Positions 6,845-12,905 of a stretch of 12,905 bases of DNA are shown here, in pieces. How positions within the stretch are numbered: the stretch's first letter is position 1; each line of letters starts with the position of its first letter. A program made the position numbers and the translations under genes. The stretch is taken from contig PSRL01000023.1 of the NCBI GenBank assembly GCA_003176035.1, positions 1 to 12,905 on the forward strand, read 5' to 3'. This stretch comes from Verrucomicrobiota bacterium (lineage in GTDB: Bacteria > Verrucomicrobiota > Verrucomicrobiia > Chthoniobacterales > Xiphinematobacteraceae). The notes below the pieces were generated by a model. That model did not search any database, had not been told where the DNA came from, and saw nothing but the letters and a program-made list of their open reading frames with translations.

Positions 6845-7501
6845 TTATTCTTTTTGATCTGATGAAGAATCTTCTTCGTCTCCTTCCCCTCCCTCTTCAT
6901 CAGTAAGTCCAAATAAGGAGGACACAGGTTGCCGATGGCGCTGATAACGGCTTCGCTTTTCAAGCTCAGCCTGACATTCCACGGTGTAACGAGTGAAGGG
7001 AAGCGCCTCCAAACGTGCCTGTGGAATCGGTTTTCCAGACATCTCACAGGTCCCGTATGTGCCATTATCGAGACGTTTGAGCGCCTCGTCAATCTCATAG
7101 AGCGAATCCTGCTCCTGCGACAGTAAACTCAATGCAAAATCACGGTCATATGCATCGCTCCCCGCATCAGCCTGGTGCATTCCAAACGCAGAGGCCTCAC
7201 TTCCTTCAGCCCGGGAACGAAGGCTATCCTTTGCAACGCCATTCATAGAGTCCAGAAGAGTGTCCTTTAAAGCCAGCAACCGTTCACGCTGCCTTTCGAA
7301 AAATTGTTCCTGCATTTTTCCGCTATTGGGAGGGTAAACCTGCTCTTCAGCAACAGATTGTCCTCCCAAATCCTTCGGATTTTGTTCTTGGACTACCGGT
7401 GGCGCCAAAGTCTCTGACTCAGGGAGCTTCGCGACCGACGCGTTGTCTTGTGGATTTTGCGGCGTTTTCGGGGGTGGGGATTTGTCCTTGGATGTGGCCA
7501 T
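6845..7501 (-). CDS. DksA/TraR-family protein with degenerate zinc finger
   Basis: A 218-residue protein related to DksA, which binds the secondary channel of RNA polymerase and works with ppGpp on rRNA and other promoters. The first 60 or so residues are rich in Pro, Gln and Ser and look disordered. A helical segment follows (about 63-145), with SLYEIDEALKRLDNGTYGTC leading into the zinc-finger region. That region keeps Cys152 and Cys176, but the other two expected Cys positions are Ser155 and Thr173 (CEMSGKPIPQARLEALPFTR, then YTVEC). I recall PVC-group homologues with a similar loss, so this may be normal for the lineage. The C-terminal tail is acidic (DEEGGEGDEEDSSSD). The ATG at 7501 lacks a clear ribosome site. 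The gene leads an apparent unit with rpmG and rpsR. Whether it has DksA function cannot be told from sequence. Confidence 0.85.
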   Translation of the reverse strand: MATSKDKSPPPKTPQNPQDNASVAKLPESETLAPPVVQEQNPKDLGGQSVAEEQVYPPNSGKMQEQFFERQRERLLALKDTLLDSMNGVAKDSLRSRAEGSEASAFGMHQADAGSDAYDRDFALSLLSQEQDSLYEIDEALKRLDNGTYGTCEMSGKPIPQARLEALPFTRYTVECQAELEKRSRYQRHRQPVSSLFGLTDEEGGEGDEEDSSSDQKE

Positions 7502-7616
7502 TCGAAGAGTGCTTGTGTATAAATCCTAAAAAGTCGAGTCTATTACCCCCGAATTGGAATACGAGCAAGCGGAAAGTGTTATCCTTCTGAAGGACACAGA
7601 AAGAAGGGGCCCCAAT

Positions 7617-7679
7617 AAGCACTTACACTTTACTTTCGGGAAACAGCTCAGCAGGACCTCTTAAAGGCAACAAGTGCTT
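7617..7679. repeat. Perfect 8-bp inverted repeat between glgX and dksA genes
   Basis: AAGCACTT (7617-7624) and AAGTGCTT (7672-7679) are exact reverse complements, separated by 47 bases. The structure lies after the stop codon of the debranching-enzyme gene and about 115 bases before the dksA-like start. It could be the base of a terminator or of a leader RNA for the dksA unit. There is no clean U-run on the minus strand, so neither reading is secure. Confidence 0.3.
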
Positions 7680-7698
7680 TTACCAGCCCCTCTCAATT

Positions 7699-9819
7699 TT
7701 ATTCGCTTCTGTATTTCCCTAAGAGGATAACGCAGGACCGTTCCATTAAGGCGATCTCGGTTTGTTTTTCTAGAAGCTGTTCTGCCCCAACTTCATAAAT
7801 ATCTTCCGGATAAGGGCTGCCGGTGTTGGCAAATTGGTGCCAGCAGAGTTCCTCCGGAAGCTCAGGCAGACCGAAGGTCAATGGCTGATAAAAAGAATTA
7901 AAAGCGCAGTAGATGAAATTTTTTGGTTTTCCATCAATGGTCCCTGCGCCCGGGCCGCAAAGCAAAAATGCAAGAGATTGACTTGATTCGGACCAATCCG
8001 GAGACCAGGGCTCAACTCCATGCCAGCTAATATCGGGGTAATCACATTCGTTTAAATCAGTTACGTTTAAAAAATTTTTCTGTCGCAGAAGTGGGTTAGC
8101 CTTACGAAAGGCAATCATATTCCGAACAAACCGAAAAAATTCGGTGTTTTTATTGGGAAGCGTCCAATCCAACCAGTTCCACGGCTCATCATGACAGTAA
8201 GGATTGTTGTTTCCACGCTGCGTTCGGCCGCACTCGTCCCCCATATAAATCATCGGAATCCCCTGGCTTACAAATAGTAAAGCAATGGCATTTTTTTGAA
8301 GTCGCTGGCGGAGGTCGAGTATTGAGGGCTCCGAAGTTTCTCCTTCGATACCACAATTCCAACTGTAGTTATCTTCACTGCCATCGCGATTTTCTTCGCC
8401 ATTTTCCCAGTTGTGTTTCTCATTATAAGAAAATAGGTCCCTCAAAGTGAAGCCATCATGACAAGCAATAAAGTTGATGGACGCTGTAGGCCCTCGTCCC
8501 GAAGTCGCGTATAAATCCGGAGATCCCATGATGCGCTGCACCATTTCTCCAACGGTGCCTAGTTCACCCTTTAGGAACCGGCGAGCACAATCCCGATATT
8601 TGCCATTCCACTCTTTCCAGCGCTGATACGCTGGGAAACTCCCGACCTGATAGAGACCCCCTACATCCCACGCTTCGGCAATGAGTTCACAATCGGCCAA
8701 AACAGGATCGTGAGCTATTTCTTCCAAGAGCGGAGGGTTTTCCAATGGCCTGCCGTCGGAATCGCGACCTAAGACAGAGGCCAAGTCAAATCGAAAGCCA
8801 TCCACATGAAAGTCCGTTACCCAATAGCGCAGACAATCCAAAATAAATTGTCTGACAACCGGATGGCCGCAATTCAAGGTATTTCCACAGCCCGTGTAGT
8901 CCAGATAACGCCCCTCGTCATTGATCATATAGTAGGTCTTATTATCAATTCCTCGAAATGAAATAGTGGGACCGTCGAGATTCCCTTCGGCGGTGTGATT
9001 AAAGACCACATCTAACAGCACTCGAATGCCGGCTTGATGAAGCTCCCGGATCAAGGATTTTAGCTCCTCTGTCTGTAGGTTTTCATTCCCATTCGATGCG
9101 AATCCGGCTTTCGGCGCATGGTAACCAATGGTGTTATAGCCCCAATAGTTGTGGAGCGGGGCCCCGCTTAAAGGATTGGTGCGGGGGTTTTCTAATTCAT
9201 CGAATTCGAAAATGGGCATGAATTCCACACAATTGACCCCCAGCTGCTTGAGATATGGGATTTTTTCCTTCACGCCCTCAAATGTGCCCCCGTGTACTAC
9301 ACCTGAAGACTGGTGGCGCGTAAAACCCCGCACGTGCATCTCATAGATCACCAGCTCGTCGGAAGGAAAACGAAGGGGAAGATCGTCAACCCAATCAAAT
9401 GACTTTAGTGGCATCCGTCCCCGTGGTGGAAGCCACCGTTTGTGTCTGTCTTGCCCCCACATGTTGCGGCTCGAAATCACCCGCGCCTGGGGGTCCAAAA
9501 GTATGTGTCTCCCATCAAAGAGATGTCCCTCCTTCGGAGCAACAGGACCCTCCATTCGAAAACCATACTCCAATTCTTCGGGTCGCAGATCCCAAACGGT
9601 CATTGCAAAAAGGTGTCCAATCCGAAACTCCTGCGGAAAGGGGATTTCAATGTATGGCTGATCCTCCCGCGGGTGAAAGAGGACGAGGGTACAATGCGTC
9701 GCATGAACGGAAAAAATCGAAAAATTAATGCCGCCATCAGGATGGCAGCTAGCGCCGAAGGGCAGCGGATGCCCTAATCGCAGCCGGAGCCGGCCAACGG
9801 TGTGTACATATGAACGCAT
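7699..9819 (-). CDS. glgX: Glycogen debranching enzyme, GlgX/isoamylase type (GH13)
   Basis: A glycoside hydrolase of family 13 that cuts alpha-1,6 branches in glycogen or its limit dextrins. I place the start at the ATG at 9819 (706 residues), because the frame upstream has only a TTG at 9891 and the family N-terminus (GHPLPFGASCHPDGGINFSI) begins soon after 9819. An N-terminal CBM48-like beta domain runs to about residue 140. The catalytic barrel follows: DVVFNHTAEGN near 270, the nucleophile Asp345 in DGFRFDLA, the acid Glu382 in LIAEAWD, and Asp455 in ACHDGFT. IPMIYMGDECGRTQRGNNN and DWTL are typical of GlgX and bacterial isoamylases. A C-terminal beta domain ends the protein. No other glycogen gene is nearby, so it stands alone. 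GlgX and secreted isoamylase differ mainly in substrate; the absence of a signal peptide favours an intracellular GlgX role. Confidence 0.93.
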   Translation of the reverse strand: MRSYVHTVGRLRLRLGHPLPFGASCHPDGGINFSIFSVHATHCTLVLFHPREDQPYIEIPFPQEFRIGHLFAMTVWDLRPEELEYGFRMEGPVAPKEGHLFDGRHILLDPQARVISSRNMWGQDRHKRWLPPRGRMPLKSFDWVDDLPLRFPSDELVIYEMHVRGFTRHQSSGVVHGGTFEGVKEKIPYLKQLGVNCVEFMPIFEFDELENPRTNPLSGAPLHNYWGYNTIGYHAPKAGFASNGNENLQTEELKSLIRELHQAGIRVLLDVVFNHTAEGNLDGPTISFRGIDNKTYYMINDEGRYLDYTGCGNTLNCGHPVVRQFILDCLRYWVTDFHVDGFRFDLASVLGRDSDGRPLENPPLLEEIAHDPVLADCELIAEAWDVGGLYQVGSFPAYQRWKEWNGKYRDCARRFLKGELGTVGEMVQRIMGSPDLYATSGRGPTASINFIACHDGFTLRDLFSYNEKHNWENGEENRDGSEDNYSWNCGIEGETSEPSILDLRQRLQKNAIALLFVSQGIPMIYMGDECGRTQRGNNNPYCHDEPWNWLDWTLPNKNTEFFRFVRNMIAFRKANPLLRQKNFLNVTDLNECDYPDISWHGVEPWSPDWSESSQSLAFLLCGPGAGTIDGKPKNFIYCAFNSFYQPLTFGLPELPEELCWHQFANTGSPYPEDIYEVGAEQLLEKQTEIALMERSCVILLGKYRSE

Positions 9820-10061
9820 GGGATTCTGAAAACACTTCCCCCAATTTCTATGAATAGGGATGGAGATTTTGATCAAAAAAGCAAGGGACAAGTTGGCATT
9901 TGCCGGTCACACCGCAGGTTTCCCTGGTTGTTTCCCGATTGGCATTGTTTCACGTGATGGCAAGACCACTACAAGATAATAATTTCAAAAATGTATCACT
10001 CTACCCCTATAAAATGATCACTAATTTGGATGGCACTTTTTTCCGGGCAAGGCGCAAAACC

Positions 10062-10160
10062 ACCGAGTAGGAACCCCCATCACTGAGGGCTCCTCTCACA
10101 GAACCGTACTTGTGCTGTTCACATACGGCTCTTTGGAACCACGGATTATGACTCCGTGGG
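10062..10160 (-). ncRNA. Group II intron 3' end: domain IV base, domain V and domain VI (remnant)
   Basis: On the minus strand, three structures follow the reverse-transcriptase stop in the correct order. First, a perfect 7-bp hairpin (10139-10145 with 10153-10159), probably the base of domain IV. Second, a domain V at 10131-10101: GAGCCGTA pairs with TACGGTTC, a two-base AG bulge follows the distal stem, and the AGC catalytic triad is present. Third, a domain VI in which GAG-AGGAGCCC pairs with GGGTTCCT-A-CTC, leaving an unpaired A (10068) in the branch-point position; the intron 3' end would be near 10062. Domain V is 31 bases instead of the usual 34, and its distal stem is capped by AACAG instead of a GNRA tetraloop, so it is probably inactive. 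The 5' domains I-III are absent. Confidence 0.75.
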
Positions 10161-10183
10161 TGGCATATTATAGCCTCGTTTAT

Positions 10184-10469
10184 TCAGAATACCCATGAAT
10201 ATTGCATTGGTTTCTGAGCGACCATGCGCTCGAGGTGTTGCCTATATCGCTGTAACAGTGACTGGAGTCCGCGTTCTTCCCAAAGAGAATTCTTCAGTGC
10301 TCTGTCTACTGCAAATGAGTGGCTCAATGCCTACCAGGATTTACGTCCTGAGTAGATGCTGCGCCATGCGATCTTAGGGTGCATCCCTAGCTGAACGAGT
10401 TTACGGACGATGGTATGTTTTCGCTTATATTGCTTGAGTTCCATTGCACGCAATCGTCTGCGTATATGG
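10184..10469 (-). pseudogene. Group II intron reverse transcriptase/maturase, C-terminal fragment with internal stop
   Basis: Only the C-terminal 95 or so codons of the intron-encoded protein remain. HIRRRLRAMELKQYKRKHTI opens the fragment, in the maturase (X) and C-terminal region; this 'RRRLR...KQWKR' pattern is typical of bacterial group II intron proteins. The frame continues VRKLVQLGMHPKIAW and GRKSW, then meets an in-frame TAG (10333-10331) where a Trp codon (TGG) is expected. Past it the same frame runs ALSHSFAVDRALKNSLWEER and GLQSLLQRYRQHLERMVAQK to a TGA at 10186-10184. So one substitution plus loss of the whole reverse-transcriptase domain inactivated it. The junction with the flanking repeat is at about 10469, and the few codons upstream of it come from the inverted repeat. 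Confidence 0.8.
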
Positions 10470-10545
10470 CCCACAAAGTTGCTATCATTTATCGTGGTTT
10501 CGCTATATTCGTCCATTTGTCGATGTTAATCATAACGGAATTGTG

Positions 10546-10615
10546 AACCTCTAAATGTTCCATTAACTTAAAACATATTTTTTAAAACAAAGAGGTTAAA
10601 GCATGTTTTACTTAA
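10546..10615. repeat. Two interleaved inverted repeats in AT-rich DNA
   Basis: AACCTCT (10546-10552) is the exact complement of AGAGGTT (10591-10597). TTAACTTAAAACAT (10563-10576) is a near-complement of ATGTTTTACTTAA (10603-10615). The pairs interleave, the order needed for a pseudoknot or for two competing hairpins. The site is about 120 bases downstream of the hflX stop. AT-rich sequence makes chance pairing more likely. Confidence 0.35.
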
Positions 10616-10735
10616 ATAGTTACATATTGTTATCAGGTCCGTCAGCCGCTGGATGGCCCGATTGTTGCTTCGTGCCTGGGCCAAGAACTCTCAAATGATC
10701 ATAATTTTTAGAAAATTTTATTCTGGGGCAACTTG

Positions 10736-12037
10736 TTAAGAGTGTTCATCGGCTGATTTGTGACATGCTACAACGACTTCAAAAGGCGCCATACGAGATT
10801 GCAAATGAGGCGGGATATGCGCGGAGATCCGAGCATACTCCTCCTCATAACAAACCGATAAAATACGCCCGACCCGATGTAGCTCAGCGATCAGGGCGGA
10901 TTCTGTTAAGGGAATCTGATACTCCCCTTTCAATCGCCATGCGCTCAAATCCATTTCCAACTGCTCAAGAAAAGAATTCATCCCTTCACCGCTATGGACT
11001 GAAATTGCCACACTGTTGGGATAATTTCGTAATTGTGACTGAACTAATTCGCGATTTTCGATTTGATCAATCTTGTTAAAAACAAGAACGGTCTGTTTGC
11101 CGTGTGCTCCTAACTCTTTAACAATAGAATCTACAACCGCCATCTGGTCACGATAATTTGGGTGGCTGATATCTATGATATGAATTAGCAAATCCGCTAA
11201 TTGTACTTCTTCAAGGGTAGCTTTAAAAGATTCCACAACTGTATGTGGTAATTTCCGAATAAATCCTACAGTATCAGTCAATAGGATTTTTTGGCGATTT
11301 GGTAAGGTCAGTTGACGGGTGGTGGGATCCAAAGTGGCAAAGAGTTTATTTTCCGCAAGTACTTCGGCGCCCGTCAGACGGTTTAGAAGAGAGGACTTGC
11401 CCGCATTTGTATAGCCTACTACCGCCGCGATAGGCCAATTTCGTCGCAAGCGCCCCTCCCTTTGAACGGAACGATTTTTACGAACCGATTCCAAATCTTT
11501 TTCTAATTTGGCAATCCGTTCCTGGACTCTGCGCCTATCGACTTCCAGCTGAGTTTCGCCAGGTCCTCGCGTTCCGATGCCGCCGGTTTGACGCGAAAGA
11601 TGCGTCCACATTCGGGTGAGGCGAGGCAACAAATATTGCAATTGAGCGAGTTCAATTTGTAAGCGCCCCTCGCGGGTGCGCGCTCGCTGTGCAAAGATAT
11701 CCAAAATGAGCTGCGTGCGATCTAAGACTTTACAGTGAGTAATCGCTTCTAGGTTTCTTCCTTGGGCTGGGGAGAGTTCATCATCGAATATCACTGAAGT
11801 GACATTCTTCGCTTTACATTCCCGCGCTAATTCTTCTGCCTTGCCCTTTCCGATGTAATAAGGAGCGGTCGGTTTTTCCAGTCGCTGTATCTGGATATCT
11901 GCAATCACCGCACCCGCTGTGGCAGCAAGTTGATGCAGTTCTTCCAAGGATTCTTGTGTGTCCCATCGAGTAGCTTTTCCATGCTCCAATGCAACCAAGA
12001 TCGCCTTTTCTTGTAGGCGACTAAAGGAATGGCTCAT
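10736..12037 (-). CDS. hflX: Ribosome-associated GTPase HflX
   Basis: HflX is a GTPase that binds the 50S subunit and splits stalled or hibernating 70S ribosomes. The 433-residue product has the HflX N-terminal domain (TAPYYIGKGKAEEL at 57-70, VTSVIFDDELSPAQGRNLEA near 79-98), then the linker helix with the family signature GGIGTRGPGETQLEVDRRR at 152-170. The G domain follows: G1 GYTNAGKS at 208-215, G3 DTVG at 255-258, G4 NKID at 321-324. A C-terminal domain of about 70 residues ends the protein. All GTP-binding motifs are intact and the length is normal. miaA lies 114 bp upstream on the same strand; miaA and hflX are neighbours in many bacteria, often with hfq between them. GAGAG about ten bases before the ATG at 12037 may serve as ribosome site. 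Confidence 0.96.
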   Translation of the reverse strand: MSHSFSRLQEKAILVALEHGKATRWDTQESLEELHQLAATAGAVIADIQIQRLEKPTAPYYIGKGKAEELARECKAKNVTSVIFDDELSPAQGRNLEAITHCKVLDRTQLILDIFAQRARTREGRLQIELAQLQYLLPRLTRMWTHLSRQTGGIGTRGPGETQLEVDRRRVQERIAKLEKDLESVRKNRSVQREGRLRRNWPIAAVVGYTNAGKSSLLNRLTGAEVLAENKLFATLDPTTRQLTLPNRQKILLTDTVGFIRKLPHTVVESFKATLEEVQLADLLIHIIDISHPNYRDQMAVVDSIVKELGAHGKQTVLVFNKIDQIENRELVQSQLRNYPNSVAISVHSGEGMNSFLEQLEMDLSAWRLKGEYQIPLTESALIAELHRVGRILSVCYEEEYARISAHIPPHLQSRMAPFEVVVACHKSADEHS

Positions 12038-12040
12038 GAA

Positions 12041-12145
12041 TTAACGTCTCTCAAACAGATTGAGACTGCGTTGTTGATTCGCCATTGAGCAATCAACTAA
12101 AATTGGAACCAAAGGCACAATTTTGCTCGAAAGAATTAGCCTCAT
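12041..12145 (-). other. Possible 34-codon ORF between miaA and hflX
   Basis: A short frame from an ATG at 12145 to a TAA at 12043-12041 ends 3 bases before the hflX start. The peptide runs MRLILSSKIVPLVPILVDCS and then MANQQRSLNLFERR. It has no good ribosome site and no family I recognise. It is not Hfq, the gene often found at this place. It may act only as a coupling leader, or be chance. Confidence 0.2.
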
Positions 12146-12151
12146 TTGTAA

Positions 12152-12905
12152 CTACCCCTGGATGGAGCATTCGCGAAATAGCGCATCTACCGCTACAGAC
12201 CCATTTTTAAACACAGAAAGATTTAATGTCTTAAATGTAGTCTGATGTCGAAACCAGGTCAATTGCCTTTTCGCATAGCGGCGAGTGGCCAGACAAATTG
12301 CTTTCCGACATTCGGTTTCACTCAATTTCCCATCAAGGAATTTCAGAATTTCGCGGAACCCGATGGAGCGGGACGCTGTGTCTCCTACCCGCTGCCGAAT
12401 TGCCTCCACCTCTTGCACCACCCCCTTCTTCCACATGTGATCCACATTTACTGAGATTCTGCGATGGAGTTCTTCACGATCCCGCAGAAGAGTCCAACCT
12501 CGTACTGCCGAAATTGGCCCTCTTTGGGAACGAAAAGTCTTCAGGGGATGCCCGGAAAGTTCACAAATTTCCACCGCGCGGAGGACACGCCGTGGGTTGC
12601 GCATGTCAATTTCTGTGACTGCGTTCGGGTCGATCCGGAGCAGACGTTCTTGTAGTGTTGGCAGAGAAAGTTGTTCAAGTTCCTTTCTCAAAACAGGGTC
12701 GCTAGGTGGTGCGGGATCGAATCCCTGGATCAGGGCTTGAAAATAAAGTCCCGTTCCGCCCACCACAATTGGTATTTTTCCACGCCGAAGGATATCCTGC
12801 AGTTGTTGAAGGGCATCTTTGCGGTAGCGCGCGGCGTTATAGGCTTCCTCCACAGGAATACAACCGATCATGTGGTGGGGCACTGTTGCCAAAACATCGA
12901 GAGGG
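12152..12905 (-). CDS. miaA: tRNA dimethylallyltransferase MiaA (partial, N-terminus beyond right edge)
   Basis: MiaA adds a dimethylallyl group to A37 of tRNAs that read codons starting with U. The frame is open to the last base of the window (PLDVLATVPHHMIGCIPVEE is the first visible stretch), so the N-terminal P-loop and the DSRQVY-like region lie outside. A TTG at 12892 is an internal codon, not a start. Visible landmarks are VPHHMIG, the VVGGTGLYFQALI loop, NPRRVLRAVEI, RSIGFREILKFLDG and ATRRYAKRQLTWFR, all standard for the family. The protein ends in RECSIQG with a TAG at 12154-12152. hflX follows on the same strand. Confidence 0.95.
   Translation of the reverse strand, partial: PLDVLATVPHHMIGCIPVEEAYNAARYRKDALQQLQDILRRGKIPIVVGGTGLYFQALIQGFDPAPPSDPVLRKELEQLSLPTLQERLLRIDPNAVTEIDMRNPRRVLRAVEICELSGHPLKTFRSQRGPISAVRGWTLLRDREELHRRISVNVDHMWKKGVVQEVEAIRQRVGDTASRSIGFREILKFLDGKLSETECRKAICLATRRYAKRQLTWFRHQTTFKTLNLSVFKNGSVAVDALFRECSIQG

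Larger units (their letters stand above)
10005..10507. mobile_element. Second copy of the inverted-repeat element, containing a truncated group II intron
   Basis: The left arm (10005 to about 10060) matches the left end of the element at 5097: CCCTATAAAATGATCAC is identical, and similarity continues through ATTTGGATGGCA to GGCGCAAAA. The right arm (10470-10507) matches the other end: CCCACAAAGTTGCT is identical and TTTCGCTATA closes it. The outermost 11 bases of the left end are not conserved (TATCACTCTAC instead of TATAGCGAAAG). The 100 or so internal bases of the 5097 copy are replaced here by about 400 bases of group II intron 3' sequence on the minus strand. The intron probably inserted into a MITE-like copy and lost the element's centre. 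The rest of the 916-bp gap (9820-10004 and 10508-10735) holds no gene I can support. Confidence 0.65.

Noticed and set aside
9399..9777. Overlapping plus-strand frames of 73-111 codons near the start of the debranching-enzyme gene.
   Set aside because: They are shadows of the GH13 gene on the other strand; three overlap each other in different frames.
9820..9891. Upstream extension of the debranching enzyme to a TTG at 9891.
   Set aside because: The 24 extra residues do not resemble the family N-terminus and the TTG has no ribosome site; the ATG at 9819 is preferred.
10654..10683. A hairpin TGGCCC/GGGCCA downstream of hflX as a terminator.
   Set aside because: The 6-bp stem has an 18-base loop and no T-run follows on the minus strand.
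1..12905. tRNA or rRNA genes and CRISPR arrays.
   Set aside because: No cloverleaf with a T-loop, no rRNA-like stretch and no regularly spaced repeats were found on either strand.

Overview
The window carries bacterial chromosomal housekeeping DNA, almost all of it on the minus strand. I think the source is a member of the PVC group, most likely Verrucomicrobiota. This is inferred from the form of three proteins and not from any search: a DksA-like protein whose zinc finger keeps only two of four Cys, a non-zinc bL33 of the 'EGKPPSRYVTTRNKK' type, and a MiaA with 'VPHHMIGCIP'. TolB and a Pal-like lipoprotein show a diderm cell envelope.

Layout, left to right. 1-1317 (-): the N-terminal 439 residues of a large protein I do not recognise, running off the left edge. 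1463-2422 (-): an NAPE-PLD/UlaG-like metallo-beta-lactamase-fold hydrolase. 2506-3093 (+): 5-formyltetrahydrofolate cyclo-ligase, the only confident plus-strand gene, divergent from the hydrolase and convergent with pal. 3176-4919 (-): tolB then pal. 4920-5299: a gap holding a 163-bp non-coding element with 34-bp terminal inverted repeats (MITE-like). 5300-6205 (-): prephenate dehydratase. 6333-7501 (-): a dksA-like gene, rpmG (174 bp, 5 nt after dksA) and rpsR. 7699-9819 (-): a glycogen-debranching enzyme of the GlgX/isoamylase type. 9820-10735: a 916-bp gap with a second, rearranged copy of the inverted-repeat element containing the 3' end of a group II intron, then AT-rich DNA. 10736-12037 (-): hflX. 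12152-12905 (-): miaA, whose N-terminus lies beyond the right edge.

Functionally, the genes cover translation (rpmG, rpsR, miaA, hflX), transcriptional control (dksA-like), folate recycling, phenylalanine synthesis, glycogen breakdown and outer-membrane integrity. miaA-hflX, dksA-rpmG-rpsR and tolB-pal look like transcription units.

The most unusual part is 10005-10507. The two ends of the same repeat seen at 5097-5259 flank a 5'-truncated group II intron. What remains on the minus strand is the C-terminal part of the reverse transcriptase, broken by one in-frame TAG, followed by a shortened domain V and a domain VI with its bulged A. It reads as a dead retroelement fragment inside a MITE-like repeat. 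I found no complete new defence or mobile system here.
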